Origin: Arion vulgaris
Lineage: Eukaryota > Mollusca > Gastropoda > Stylommatophora > Arionidae
Reading direction: 5' to 3'
Length of the DNA stretch: 64,000 bases
NCBI GenBank assembly: GCA_020796225.1
Contig: CM036755.1
Location: forward strand, 80,051,772 to 80,115,771
The translations under genes were made by a program, and so were the position numbers. Position 1 is the stretch's first letter. Each line of letters begins with the position of its first letter. Below are positions 24,477 to 35,689 of the stretch, piece by piece. Below the pieces are notes generated by a model. The model worked only from the letters and a program-made list of their open reading frames with translations. It did not search any database and was not told where the DNA came from.

Positions 24477-24702
24477 CTTCGTTCACTCCATATCGACCAC
24501 TTTTTGAGATTTGCATGTGATCTGAGTCCAAGAACTATTGTATGTTGTGCCAGTTATGCGTCTACAAGTAGGCCTGTAATCCAATTTCTGTTATGCTTTT
24601 TATTTACTAGGATAGATCCCCTAGGTTGCCTCTTACAATGCCTTGTAGATTGCAGTGTTACTATTGTTTGCTCCCTTTGCGAGTCCCGGCAACACACAGG
24701 CG
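24477..24702 (-). mobile_element. SINE family E
   Basis: On the minus strand the head CGCCTGTGTGTTGCCGGGAC is followed by AGCAAACAATAGTAACACTG, the GCCTACTTGTAGACGCATAA signature, and a tail ending in GAACG with GAAG. The GTGTT and AACAC segments can pair. It lacks part of the mid-section that is present in other copies. Confidence 0.75.
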
Positions 24703-25240
24703 AAACAAACCAAGAGAAATATTTTCAAACAATTTTAATTGTGTAAGTAAGTAATATCTGTATAATGCAGTTATAGACATGGTTTTAAACAATATACACA
24801 AAAATTGTGAGAATAAAAGTATCGAAAAATCAACATCCTCATGTCAGACACATTCAAAATAAACATAAACCAAATCTACTGCATAAAAAACATTTCTATA
24901 TTTTTGCAGTTTGTTTCGCTGCACATTCTTACCTTTTATGGATTCACATTTTTTAATATTTTTTTGTTAGGTAAAAATATAAATCAATCTTTGACAATCA
25001 AATAATAATAAAATAAAAATTATGATAAAAACAAGCAGATGCTTTATGCATTAACAATATCAAATCTCACTGTACACAACATAACAAGAGATACAGGAAG
25101 TCAGTTCATGACTTCACTGATTTATCAATTACGAATATATTAGTTAATATTCATCATCATCATGAGTCCTTGTCGTCGTGCACACATAGTCAGAAACAAC
25201 AAATGACCACTCAGATTTTGTGCTGTTACTATGGCACCTA
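24703..25240. other. No gene seen
   Basis: AT-rich sequence. Nothing coding or repetitive recognised. Confidence 0.4.
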
Positions 25241-25245
25241 GGAGG

Positions 25246-25455
25246 AACGTCTTGCCGAATGGATTATAGCACGGCTCCCATGTTCAATTCACGGTGCGGC
25301 CAACGATGTTTTGTTGTGGGCATAAATGACAAATCCTAGCCTGAACAGCTTTACAGTGACTGCACTAGCCATTAAATTCCTCATGGTTCCGTCCCACCTG
25401 TCCTACACTGCCCTAAACAGTGGTACTACATACAACAACAACAGTTTGTTTTTTT
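25246..25455 (+). mobile_element. tRNA-derived SINE, family D
   Basis: The head CTTGCCGAATGGATTATAGC and B-box-like TGTTCAATTCACGG are followed by AATCCTAGCCTGAACAGC, the GTGACTGCACTAGCCATTA body, TCCTACACTGCCCTAAACAG and an end in CAACAACAGTTTG. Confidence 0.8.
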
Positions 25456-25574
25456 ACTATGGCATCACCTGATTCTTCATGAACAGTTTGGGTTGTTTCT
25501 CTTTGATATTTTTTTTAACAGCATGGGGTTGCTGGCCCTGGACCATTACCTTTTAGACAGTGGTTCTATTCTTC

Positions 25575-25790
25575 CAACGACGAAGGATTGACTTCCATAT
25601 GGCTCGGTTCTCCAATGGCATGTTACCAGTCAAAAGTATTGTATAAAGCATGAACTCCGTAGCTCCAGCATAAATCCTGGGGGATCTCTGGAAAAATACA
25701 CTTGTGAAAAGAATAGGAGGCTTGGATTCGAACCTGCAACCTCAGAACGTAAGGCAACAGTTTAACCACATAGAACTATGATTCTTCTGA
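25575..25790 (-). mobile_element. tRNA-derived SINE, family C
   Basis: On the minus strand the B-box-like GCAGGTTCGAATCCAAGCC is followed by TTTTCACAAGTGTATTTTTC, the CATGCTTTATACAATACTTT body, and GAGCCATATGGAAGTCAATC at the end. Confidence 0.75.
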
Positions 25791-26239
25791 TTCCTCACAG
25801 CCGCCCACACACATACATATATATATATAAGTATTATGTTGTTATAAATTTGACATTTCAAGTAATGTTTTTTTTATATAAAGTTAACATTTGCAAATAA
25901 AAACGTACAAAACAAAGTAGTAAAAATAACACAACCTAGGTACATGTCTGTGTTTAGAAGATCACTGCAAATTTTACATGGCAGATATAATCTTCCTGCG
26001 AGGCTATTGAGATGTGGGTGTGTATAACAACAACGTGGGTCTATAGAACGAGGTGGGTGTATAGAACAATGGGGATATATTTTTGGTTTTTTAAAAACTG
26101 CTAATTTATGAAGAAGTCATGTCATGGAGAACTTTGGAATAAAATGAGAACAATAAAATATTTTGGACACAGAAAGGCAAAAGTCAGAACTCCAATTACT
26201 TCAGTCCAGAAAACTGCCAGACCTGAGGATGTTATTAGA

Positions 26240-26510
26240 GCCGCAGAAGCGTAGTTGCTAGTGAACTTGCTTTTTAGGCTAATGGTCCAGGTTCAATTCC
26301 ACAGTGGCCGTAGAATATATTTCCGACCGTAACGCGTCTTAGGTCAACTCAACCTCAATTGGGTACCAGGAAAAATACTGGGATGGAAAGGCGACCGGCG
26401 TGATGTTGGCCACATCATGTGCCAATAGTCAATGAAAAATAAGGGCCTAACATCGTAGTATCCAATATACCTCGCGGTAGGAAGAAGGGTTCCTTTACTT
26501 TTTACGAAAG
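26240..26510 (+). mobile_element. tRNA-derived SINE, another family
   Basis: The head GCCGCAGAAGCGTAGTTGCT resembles the 5' part of a tRNA. CCAGGTTCAATTCCACAGTG fits a B box and closes the acceptor-like end. The body contains GGTCAACTCAACCTCAATTG, GGATGGAAAGGCGACCGGCG and ATGTTGGCCACATCATGTGC. No second copy was found in the window, so boundaries are approximate. Confidence 0.55.
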
Positions 26511-26840
26511 ATGTCATGCAGTGGATACTGTCTCACTTGCTTGAGGAAGGCAGTGGGGTCACCAGGAAAGATAGACTACGAAACGAGGACATTAGAAGCA
26601 AGAGTGGGCATAATTTCATGCACCAAATACATGGAAAGACAAAAAATACAGTGGTTTGGACATTTAATGAGAATGGAATACAACCAACCAATAACAACAT
26701 ACAATAAAAAGAGATCAGGTACTAGAACCAAGGGAAGACCAAGAAAATGATGGATAGACAATATCAAGACATCAATTAATAAACACGGATGTAACACAAC
26801 AAGGGCAACTCATCTGGCCCTGGAACGCAAATTAAAGCTC
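26511..26840 (+). mobile_element. LINE C-terminal fragment
   Basis: Plus-strand frames give ARVGIISCTKYMERQKIQWF, GHLMRMEYNQPITTYN and TRTKGRPRK, then (frame changed) WIDNIKTSINKHGCNTTRAT and HLALERKLKLPPLR. The order W-GHL-RM, GRPRK, W-D-I matches the C-terminal region of non-LTR reverse transcriptases. The copy is frameshifted and truncated. Confidence 0.75.
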
Positions 26841-27119
26841 CCACCACTACGCTTAACGGCAAGATTGGACAACAAATTCTATCATCCACCTGGGGAAAGA
26901 CAAGACAAAATAGACTGTCTCGCTGTGGAGTACCAAGAAATAATACAAGACTGGTCAAAAAAGAACAATCTGGATGTACATGTTACGTATCTTCAGAAGA
27001 AAGTGATGATTAAATCAATGGTAAAGTTACAAATACTAACACGAGACAACTAAGAAAATATGAGCAGATTAGAACGAACAAGTTGTCATTCTGTTGCTCT
27101 GAAACAAAACACAATCAAA

Positions 27120-27360
27120 TAAGCAGCTTCCCTTTGAAGTCACGCCTGTATGGCAGGGGACACTGATAACAAGGAACGCAGGCACTCACACAAAAAAAGA
27201 AGCACCATACCAAGCATCAAACTTTGATGAAACTAGCAAGAATATCAGTCTCAGTTCCATGGAGCAGACTGAGCGAGTTGTCCAGGATAAAGTGGTTTGG
27301 AGAAATTGCTTGCAGCCCTATGTAACGTATAACAGTACAAGAGGAATTATTATTATTATT
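27120..27360 (+). mobile_element. LINE fragments ending in an RTE 3' terminus
   Basis: From 27240 to 27360 the sequence CAGTCTCAGTTCCATGGAGC, GTTGTCCAGGATAAAGTGGT, GCTTGCAGCCCTATGTAACG and AGAGGAATTATTATTATTAT is the plus-strand equivalent of the 3' end of the RTE at 7965-11087, including the ATT tail. It is a 5'-truncated RTE insertion. About 27130-27230 resembles part of another LINE that recurs at 27565. Confidence 0.8.
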
Positions 27361-27564
27361 ATACCAAGCATCCTGACTACGCCTGAATTCATAGCAGATG
27401 AACGCAAGAAGAACTAAGTAGCCACATCTGGTCTATAAAGAGTAATTTCAAAGGACTGGTCAAGTTCTTCCTAGGACAAGCTACTGGATGATGACATGAT
27501 CATCTAGATAAGACACAGAAAATGTTAAGAGACAAATTACAGCCAATCTTTCCTTTATTTAGGG

Positions 27565-27905
27565 AATCTAAACTACAATTGCCTCTGAAGTCAGAATAAG
27601 ATTTGCCTGAATGGTGAGGGACACTGATGATAAGAAAAGCAAGCCTTCACATAAAAATCTGTAAGAGGTGCCATATTAGACATGACAAACGAAAGCACAT
27701 ACTTTTAAAAAAAAGAATATCTATCCTGGACATTAAAAAGAACCTTAACTATCCGACAATGACTACACACACCACGACAGACCATCATCTTCCGACTCAG
27801 GACAGGACATAACAGACTGAACAAACGTAGGCTACAATTGTTTCCATCCGCTCTGTGTTCCTGTGCATGCTGATCAAACTATAGAACATGTCCTATATGG
27901 TCTCT
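27565..27905 (+). mobile_element. RNase H-type LINE fragment
   Basis: Plus-strand frames include DDKKSKPSHKN-like text, LNYPTMTTHTTTDHHLPTQD and, in another frame, TIEHVLYGLL. It resembles the segment after the RNase H domain in the LINE at 49480-50030 (TIIFQLRIGHNRLDKHLHRL, EHVLQDCPLY). It is cut off at about 27905 by a different LINE in the opposite orientation. Confidence 0.6.
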
Positions 27906-27909
27906 TATT

Positions 27910-28340
27910 TTATTTACCGCTTTCCTCAAAGCACCTCATTTCACAGATGGTCATTTTCCTTTCTTGTTCTTTTGTCAGTGTCCATGTTTGGCACTGGTAG
28001 CATAGTGCTGGTATGAAGATTGCATTTATAATCTGTCTAAAATCAGTCTCTACTGGAATTGCTGGGTTTTTCAAGATTGGGTTAAGTTTATATGTAATGT
28101 TGTTGGCTTGCTGGATTCTAGTTTCGATCAGTGTTGTTAACCCTGGCAAATCTTGTGTCCGTTGCTGTCACTATTTCGACAGAAAAATAACTTTTCTCTC
28201 CCCCTGTTGGAGCATAGGTCATCTACCAAAGTTGTCCAGCTATTCCTGTTCTGGGCATCTCTCCCTTGCCTCCCCAAACTGAGGCCCACTTGTTTGACGT
28301 CTATGTATAATTCTCTTCGCCATGTATTCCTTGATGTCTC
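27910..28340 (-). mobile_element. LINE C-terminal fragment
   Basis: The minus strand encodes GLTTLIETRIQQANNITYKL, IPALCYQCQTWTLTKEQERK and MTICEMRC. It has the IPALCYQCQTWT-style LYG-ETWT motif and the KM---EMR--R block that follow the reverse transcriptase domain of many LINEs. It is broken upstream. Confidence 0.7.
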
Positions 28341-28407
28341 TCTTTTGTTTCCCGTTTATTTCAGTTCAGTGCATGCCTCGCAATGTTATTTGGTGGTTTC
28401 CTTACAG

Positions 28408-28660
28408 TGTGCAAGCGATCCACCTGCGAAAAATATGTGGTTATGTCCCCTCTGGTGTTTACGCTAACAAAATGCACCAAATGCAAGCAACCCATCTCCG
28501 AAACAACTGTGGTTATGTCCCCTTTGGTGTTTACGCTAACAAAATGCAAGCAACCAATCTCCGAAACAACTGTGGTTATGTCCCCTTTGGTGGTTACACT
28601 AATGAAATGCACCAAATGCACGCAAGCCTTCTCCGAAACAGCTCTAGTTATGTTTCGCTA
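28408..28660. repeat. Tandem repeat of 63-72 bp, four copies
   Basis: The unit contains CATCTCCGAAACAACTGTGG, TTATGTCCCCTTTGGTG and TTTACGCTAACAAAATGCA. Units differ by presence or absence of CACCAAATG. The array is open in frames on both strands, which I take as a by-product of repetition. Confidence 0.85.
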
Positions 28661-29275
28661 CCCAGAATACATTGCTAGAGATAACAGTTCATTGTCAGAT
28701 GCTTCTACCAAGAAGAACCGCATTTGGGGTCCTGTTGTTAGTGTGGCGATTGTCATCGACCATGGAGAGCGAACCCAAACAAATGCATGATGAAATTGGA
28801 TGCACTGGGCTAAAAGGGCATAATATCGCAGATTAATCACTGTTGACCACAGCACAAAACAACCCGTCAGATAAGCAGGAGTTTTAGAATAAAAGAATAT
28901 GTTTATTAACCAATAAATCGTTACGGAAATAGAAAAAAATGTTTCACAAGAAGAGAAAAATCTATTATTTACTTGTATGTCGCATGTGTCTGTATTGTGA
29001 CAATAGGCAAAAGTACTGGGAGGGGAAACAGTATCAGAACACATAGCTAGAACAAAACGAACAGAGAGTTGTGGAAGAACATGATAACCTATGCATACTG
29101 TCATGGCACTTAATGATGATGATGTCAGGATTTCAGAGGGCAATGACAATGAACTTCCAATGGATCCCTTAAAATAAAAAAAAAGCTGCAATTGCAATAC
29201 TTATAATAACATCACACCTTTTATATGGAAACAAAATATACTGTACCTTTGAACAGATTCCCATCTTTTATTTCT
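28660..29275. other. No supported gene
   Basis: The longest minus-strand open frame here (28658-29197, 179 codons) is hydrophobic-rich and has no motif I recognise. It is probably not a gene. Confidence 0.35.
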
Positions 29276-29279
29276 TTTA

Positions 29280-29605
29280 ACAACCAATCATAATGAGAAT
29301 GGTTGATCTAACAACCAATCATAATGAGAATGGTTGATCTAACAACCAATCATAATGAGATTGGTTGATCTAACAACCAATCATAATGAGAATGGTTGAA
29401 CTAACAACCAATCATAATGAGAATGGTTGAACTAACAACCAATCATAATGAGATTGGTTGATCTAACAACCAATCATAATGAGAATGGTTGAACTAACAA
29501 ACAACCAATCATAATGAGAATGGTTGAACTAACAACCAATCATAATGAGATTGGTTTATCTAACAACAAATCATAATGAGAATGGTTGAACTAACAACCA
29601 AGTGA
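29280..29605. repeat. 31-bp tandem repeat with palindromic unit
   Basis: About ten copies of a 31-bp unit: CAACCAATC, then ATAATGA, then GATTGGTTG (or GAATGGTTG), then ATCTAA. CAACCAATC and GATTGGTTG are exact reverse complements of 9 bases around a 7-base loop, so each unit can fold into a hairpin. Variants with GAATGGTTG lose one pair. Confidence 0.9.
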
Positions 29606-29762
29606 AAACGTATGTTATAAAACAAGACATCTTGAACGATATGTGGAACCGGATTTGACTGGATTATTCTGATTCTACTCCATTATATATTCAGAGCGAC
29701 TGATGGAGGCAGCTTGTTTTCCCATCACATGCAGGATTGTAATAATCATTTCAACTGTTAGT

Positions 29763-31040
29763 TTTGGTTTCATATCATATTCTCATGACATACAGGAACA
29801 AGGGCTACCTATCATATTCACATAACATACAGGAACAAGGGTTCCCTGTCATATTCTTATGACATACAGGAACAAGGGTTACCTATCATATTCACATAAC
29901 GTACAGGAACAATGGTTCTGTCATATTCTTATGACATACTTCTTTTTCTTCTGCGTTCTCACTAGATTGGAATTTTGGATTCTCTAATAAAGGCAGCCGT
30001 CCGCCTCAGATTATCAGCCACGCCACACAGTTTGTCTTGGACGTTAGTGTAAGTGGGCCACCTCTTTCTTCTCATGTCTGCATACTGGGGACAGTTCTGT
30101 AGGATATAATTCCTATGATTTCTGCTTCCCGTTTGTGCCGACCTCTTCCACAGTAAGTTTTGGCCACCCTCGTGATGGTAGGTCTGACATTCTTACTGCA
30201 TGGCTAAATCTCCGAGGCAGATTGGCAACCGTAGAATCCGTTATCCCATTCCTCATTGAGAGGGGTTGTTACACCATGTTATGCGCCTTACGACCTGGTG
30301 CATGTTTTCTGTTAGCATTTGTTTCGGGTTAGCATTCCCTAGCGGACATGTGCATCCGATTTCAACCAAACCTCCTTAGTCGCCTCTTTCGACATACGTG
30401 GCAGGTAACAGTGGTTCTATTCTTTACACCCCAAATTTGGGCCCGGTAACCACTCGGGCGTTATGACATACAGGAATAAGGGTTCCCTGTCATATTCTCA
30501 TAACATACAGGAACAATGATTACCTGTCATATTCTCATGACATACAGGAACAATGGTTACCTGTCATATTCTAATGACATACAGGAACAATGGTTACCTG
30601 TCATATTCTAATGACATACAGGAACAAGTGTTCCCTGTCATATTCTCATGACATACAGGAACAAAGGTTACCTTCATATTCACATAACATACAGGAACAA
30701 GGGTTACCTATCATATTCACATAACATACAGGAACATGGGTTACCTATCATATTCACATAACATACAGGAACATGGGTTACTATCATATTCACATAACAT
30801 ACAGGAATAAGGGTTCCCTATCATATTCACATAACAGATAGGTATAAGGGTTCGCTGTCATATTCACATAACATACAGGAATAAGGGTTCCCTATCATAT
30901 TCACATAACATACAGGTATAAGGGTTCGCTGTCATATTCACATAACATACAGGAACATGGGTTACCTATCATATTCACATAACATACAGGAATACGGGTT
31001 CCCTGTCATATTCACATAACAGACAGGAACAAAGGTTTCC
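29763..31040. repeat. 37-bp minisatellite, interrupted by a retroposon
   Basis: Units of about 37 bp, CATATTCACATAACATACAG then GAACAAGGGTTACCTAT, with many variants (TCTCATGAC, GGTATAAGGGTTCGC). The array is split by the family F element at 29940-30460, which carries a duplication of TTATGACATAC from the array. The post-insertion half recurs at 32367-32945 within the second copy of the tandem duplication. Confidence 0.9.
29940..30460 (-). mobile_element. Retroposon family F, copy 1
   Basis: On the minus strand, 521 bp from the head CGCCCGAGTGGTTACCGGGC through CCCAAATTTGGGGTG, AGAACCACTGTTACC and GTCG...AAGAGGCGACTAAGG-like text. The 3' part encodes NCPQYADMRRKRWPTYTNVQ and NLRRTAAFIRESKIPI then a stop, the end of a LINE protein. 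The tail is rich in GAAGAA. Flanks TTATGACATAC (29929-29939 and 30461-30471) are an exact 11-bp target duplication. Confidence 0.88.
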
Positions 31041-31847
31041 TATAGATAAAGTTCCGTCATCTTAAAAGTTAATGCCTCATCTGTATCATTACAAAAAATA
31101 TTGAAGACTTCTTCTTCAGCGATCTCTGGTCATACGCTCAATATACTGTGCGACCACAAACTGGGCAGTCAGCTTCAGGTCTGTCAGGTTTCCCAAAGCT
31201 TAGTTTTCAGGTCGACTGGGTCTGGCCACATGTTGATTTTCAGCTCACACAGAGAGGACAGTCTTGCAGGATATGCTCTGGTGTCTGTTCCGCCTACTGA
31301 CACTGGCAGAGAGCTGTTTGACTTATTCCTAGTCTATATAAGTGTTTGTTGAGTCTGCAGTGTCCGGTGCGTAGTCGAAATATAATGACCTGGTCTGTTC
31401 TGCTTAGGTCTTTGAGGAGTCTTTTCCATAATCATATCCAGTGTTTGTCTTCCAGTCTACTGCAGATTTTCTCTGTATGAGAGTTTTGACTTCTTGAAAA
31501 GACAATGGTTGGTAAATTTGCTCTTTGCCCTTCTTAGGTAAGACATCGGCACTCTCATTGCCTGCAATGCATATTGAAGAATAAGAACTGTAACGTTGTA
31601 ATGTTTTCACCTCCATGGGGCAGCATCCTTCTATAAGCGCACAGATAAGTATCTCTTTCTCTTGTATACCATGTCGGCTGGCACAGGCAACCATGATACT
31701 TCATAGTTTCATGCTCCTAGTCACCAAGAGTAGTATTAATTTAATGCAATCATTGGAGAGTGTAGTAGTCAGGCCGATATTTCACATTGAAATCTGAATC
31801 ACAATAACAACCTCATGGAGTGACATTCTACAGCTTCACTGCATTTC
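29941..31847. repeat. 1.9-kb tandem duplication, copy 1
   Basis: Direct repeat of 31848-33757 with an offset of 1907-1908 bp. The few differences I see are single substitutions or one-base length changes in short runs (for example CTTCCACAG against CTTCCCACAG, CACAGAGAGG against CACAGGAGAGG). The left break is exactly at the 3' tail of the family F element. Confidence 0.92.
31060..31800 (-). mobile_element. RNase H-type LINE, C-terminal part
   Basis: The minus strand encodes CIAGNESADVLPKKGKEQIY (the end of an RNase H domain), then LSFQEVKTLIQRKSAVDWKT. After a frameshift come the segments PEHILQDCPLLCEL and FVVAQYIERMTRDR before a stop. Such LINEs carry reverse transcriptase and RNase H in one protein; only the C-terminal part is here. 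A duplicate lies at 32966-33710. Confidence 0.75.
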
Positions 31848-32366
31848 TCTTTTTCTTCTGCGTTCTCACTAGATTGGAATTTTGGATTCTCTAATAAAGG
31901 CAGCCGTCCGCCTCAGATTATCAGCCACGCCACACAGTTTGTCTTGGACGTTAGTGTAAGTGGGCCACCTCTTTCTTCTCATGTCTGCATACTGGGGACA
32001 GTTCTGTAGGATATAATTCCTATGATTTCTGCTTCCCGTTTGTGCCGACCTCTTCCCACAGTAAGTTTTGGCCACCCTCGTGATGGTAGGTCTGACATTC
32101 TTACTGCATGGCTAAATCTCCGAGGCAGATTGGCAACCGTAGAATCCGTTATCCCATTCCTCATTGAGAGGGGTTGTTACACCATGTTATGCGCCTTACG
32201 ACCTGGTGCATGTTTTCTGTTAGCATTTGTTTGGGTTAGCATTCCTAGCGGACATGTGCATCCGATTTCAACCAAACCTCCTTAGTCGCCTCTTACGACA
32301 TACGTGGCAGGTAACAGTGGTTCTATTCTTTACACCCCAAATTTGGGCCCGGTAACCACTCGGGCG
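31847..32366 (-). mobile_element. Retroposon family F, copy 2
   Basis: Almost identical to copy 1 at 29940-30460. The head side still abuts TTATGACATAC (32367-32377). The tail side abuts unrelated sequence instead of the second target repeat, showing it was copied by the tandem duplication rather than by a new insertion. Confidence 0.85.
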
Positions 32367-33757
32367 TTATGACATACAGGAATAAGGGTTCCCTGTCATA
32401 TTCTCATAACATACAGGAACAATGATTACCTGTCATATTCTCATGACATACAGGAACAATGGTTACCTGTCATATTCTAATGACATACAGGAACAATGGT
32501 TACCTGTCATATTCTAATGACATACAGGAACAAGTGTTCCCTGTCATATTCTCATGACATACAGGAACAAAGGTTACCTTCATATTCACATAACATACAG
32601 GAACAAGGGTTACCTATCATATTCACATAACATACAGGAACATGGGTTACCTATCATATTCACATAACATACAGGAACATGGGTTACTATCATATTCACA
32701 TAACATACAGGAATAAGGGTTCCCTATCATATTCACATAACAGATAGGTATAAGGGTTCGCTGTCATATTCACATAACATACAGGAATAAGGGTTCCCTA
32801 TCATATTCACATAACATACAGGTATAAGGGTTCGCTGTCATATTCACATAACATACAGGAACATGGGTTACCTATCATATTCACATAACATACAGGAATA
32901 CGGGTTCCCTGTCATATTCACATAACAGACAGGAACAAAGGTTTCCTATAGATAAAGTTCCGTCATCTTAAAAGTTAATGCCTCATCTGTATCATTACAA
33001 AAAATATTGAAGACTTCTTCTTCAGCGATCTCTGGTCATACGCTCAATATACTGTGCGACCACAAACTGGGCAGTCAGCTTCAGGTCTGTCAGGTTTCCC
33101 AAAGCTTAGTTTTCAGGTCGACTGGGTCTGGCCACATGTTGATTTTCAGCTCACACAGGAGAGGACAGTCTTGCAGGATATGCTCTGGTGTCTGTTCCGC
33201 CTACTGACACTGGCAGAGAGCTGTTTGACTTATTCCTAGTCTATATAAGTGTTTGTTGAGTCTGCAGTGTCCGGTGCGTAGTCGAAATATAATGACCTGG
33301 TCTGTTCTGCTTAGGTCTTTGAGGGAGTCTTTTCCATAATCATATCCAGTGTTTGTCTTCCAGTCTACTGCAGATTTTCTCTGTATGAGAGTTTTGACTT
33401 CTTGAAAAGACAATGGTTGGTAAATTTGCTCTTTGCCCTTCTTAGGTAAGACATCGGCACTCTCATTGCCTGCAATGCATATTGAAGAATAAGAACTGTA
33501 ACGTTGTAATGTTTTCACCTCCATGGGGCAGCATCCTTCTATAAGCGCACAGATAAGTATCTCTTTCTCTTGTATACCATGTCGGCTGGCACAGGCAACC
33601 ATGATACTTCATAGTTTCATGCTCCTAGTCACCAAGAGTAGTATTAATTTAATGCAATCATTGGAGAGTGTAGTAGTCAGGCCGATATTTCACATTGAAA
33701 TCTGAATCACAATAACAACCTCATGGAGTGACATTCTACAGCTTCACTGCATTTCTC
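31848..33757. repeat. 1.9-kb tandem duplication, copy 2
   Basis: Contains the same order as copy 1: family F element, 37-bp minisatellite half, RNase H LINE fragment. It ends at GCATTTCTC, about 60 bp downstream of the zinc-finger gene's stop codon. Confidence 0.92.
32966..33710 (-). mobile_element. RNase H-type LINE, C-terminal part (duplicate)
   Basis: The minus-strand open stretch 33201-33602 reads through GNESADVLPKKGKEQIYQP, LSRTDQVIIFRLRTGHCRLN and KHLYRLGISQTALCQCQ before a stop. In copy 1 the same stretch is cut by a one-base shift near 31420. Confidence 0.8.
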
Positions 33758-33813
33758 TCCCCCTCTCCCAAAGGACACAACAGCCTGTTTACAAGTAAAA
33801 TGTATACGAAGGG

Positions 33814-34903
33814 TTATTGTTGCATACTATATATTCTGTTATCCCCCTTGTCCTGACCTTGGTCCCGTCGACCTTGATTCCATTGGTTAGCATCAAAGTT
33901 CTGTGGGCCTCGTATATCTGCCATACGCATCTCCATAACTTTCGATGCTCCGTAAATGTTCATGAAACGGGAGGCATCGACTTGGTTGTAGGAATTTGTG
34001 CTAGGATCAGAGACGAGAGTAAGACGAGGCCAGTTGCCTGCGACAGGCCACGAGTGATGAAGATTCTGATCAGGTGTACCAGAAGTCTTGTAGTGCATGG
34101 TTTGTTGAAGGTCCCCGGAAGCCCCGTTGTTGTTCCCAACTGAATTAACAGCTGAATTTGGGCCAGGGGTGTGCAGCTGCCGGTTCATACTAAGCATATA
34201 GTCTGCTCCGTTACCACCCCCACCACTTGATGGATTGATTCCCAGCTGCTGCTGGTGCTGCCACTGTAGGAGGCCCTCTCTCCCATCAGGTGTAGGTGTG
34301 GGCGTCGGAGTCGGCACTGGCGTTGATTCATCTTGTTTAATCTGTTGCTGCCCCATGGTGTGAGGGCTTCCCACTTGCAGGGGATGTCTAACTACCACAG
34401 ACTCTGAAATAAACTGCTGAGGAATGTTGCTGATAGTCTTTCCTCCGTACACATTACCCCCAATCATGTCATTCTTTTTCACCCCAGACACACTTCCATA
34501 TCCATCTCTATCCAAATCCATTCGTTCAGGCTTCATTTCTAAGGCTAGTTGGTTCATCAGCTCAGCTCTTTCTGCCTTCTTCTTGCCACGAGTTGATCCC
34601 TCCTCGATTCTTGCTACCCTTGGTCGACCCCGTGGGTGTCGCAAGATTGTGTTAGTCTGCGTGGGTAAACCTGGGAGATGACTAGGACCAGCCCCCCCTT
34701 GAGGAAGTGGGAAAGGCATGTTCTTCATCCCTGACATGTCCATATTGGGAGGTTTCATCTGTTCTGAACCATCCTTTGCATTGTAATCATAAGGAAAACG
34801 CAGCCGCATTGGAGAAGTGCCTTTTCGTTTCTTGCTTCCCTCTTTAGGCTTATTTGAGCTTGGAACCTTGCCTTCTTCATCTGACGTCAAATAGTCCTCA
34901 GAG
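33814..34903 (-). CDS. C2H2 zinc-finger protein, exon 6 (C-terminal, with stop)
   Basis: The last coding exon, about 362 codons, open to a TAA at 33814-33816. The acceptor TTTGTTTCAG lies just upstream of 34903, with a pyrimidine-rich run. The protein starts SEDYLTSDEEGKVPSSNK, an acidic patch, then the basic KKRKGTSPMRLRF, a likely nuclear localisation signal. HPRGRPRVARIEEG contains an AT-hook-like GRPR and could bind DNA. Then come a run of PTPTPTP (about residue 210), a Q-rich WQHQQQ, and an S/G/N-rich low-complexity tail ending IYSMQQ. It resembles the disordered regulatory tail of a transcription factor; I do not recognise an orthologue. The entry phase needs two bases from the previous exon, whereas exon 5 supplies one. 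Confidence 0.8.
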
Positions 34904-35029
34904 CTGAAACAAATTTGTCTTAAGTTCATTAAATTATTCAAAATTAAATGTTATTAATTAATTAATTATCTTGATACCTTTGTTTGTCCCCATCTGAGAA
35001 CTACAGACCTTCATAAATGAATGTTTAAG

Positions 35030-35405
35030 TAGAATAGAGAGACTGAGATGGTATGATACGATTACGAACAATGAACTCAGAGAAAGAAATGAGCAGATAC
35101 CAGTGGAAAAGGAGTTACAGAAAAGACGCTGGCGATGGATAGGACACACATTGAGAAGACCGACCGTAAGCATTGCAAGACAGGCATTGCTTTGGAACCT
35201 GCAGGGAAAGAGGAGTAGAGGAAGGCCTAGAAATACTTGGAGAAGAGAGCTGGAGACTGATATTAAAAGGATAGGCAAGACATTGAAAGAATTGGAAGGG
35301 ATGACAGGAGAGAGGAAGGGCTGGAAGAAGTTTGTTGAAGACCTGTGCTCCATTGTGAGTTGAAAGGTGAAGAGAGAAATTAACTGATTGGAAATAACTG
35401 GGCAT
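35030..35405 (+). mobile_element. RTE-type LINE 3' fragment
   Basis: Plus-strand translation gives LRWYDTITNNELRERNEQIP, KRRWRWIGHTLRRPTVSIAR, ALLWNLQGKRSRGRPRNTWR and ELETDIKRIGKTLKELEG, then LCSIVS and a stop. This is the RTE C-terminal block, here nearly uninterrupted for about 115 codons. It lies in the last intron of the zinc-finger gene in the opposite orientation. Confidence 0.82.
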
Positions 35406-35429
35406 GATTCAACTCTCACGGTTGTCACC

Positions 35430-35670
35430 AATAATGTTGGCCTATTCCATTCTATATTTCTAACTTTCTGATTGTCATAGACAATGGCTTGTTAGCTTAT
35501 GCCTTTCAATGTCTGGAATTCTATTTTGCCTGGTCTATTCTAAATTTCTAACTTTCTAACTGCCATAGACAATGGCTAGTTAGCTTATGCCTTTCAATGT
35601 CTGGAATTCTATTTTTGCCTGGTCTATTCTATATTTCTAACTGTCATAGACAATGACTTGTTGCACATAT
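35430..35670. repeat. Tandem repeat of about 100 bp, two and a half copies
   Basis: The unit contains TATTTCTAACTTTCT, GTCATAGACAATGGCT, TGTTAGCTTATGCCTTTCAA and TGTCTGGAATTCTATTTT. Confidence 0.85.
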
Positions 35671-35689
35671 CATTATAAGGCAATATAAG

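Noticed and set aside
28658..29197. Minus-strand open frame of 179 codons
   Set aside because: No motif, no splice or start context, and its end overlaps the tandem repeat at 28408-28660. I could not link it to any family.
29280..29605. CRISPR-like array of palindromic repeats
   Set aside because: Repeats abut without unique spacers, there are no cas genes, and the context is animal DNA. It is a minisatellite.
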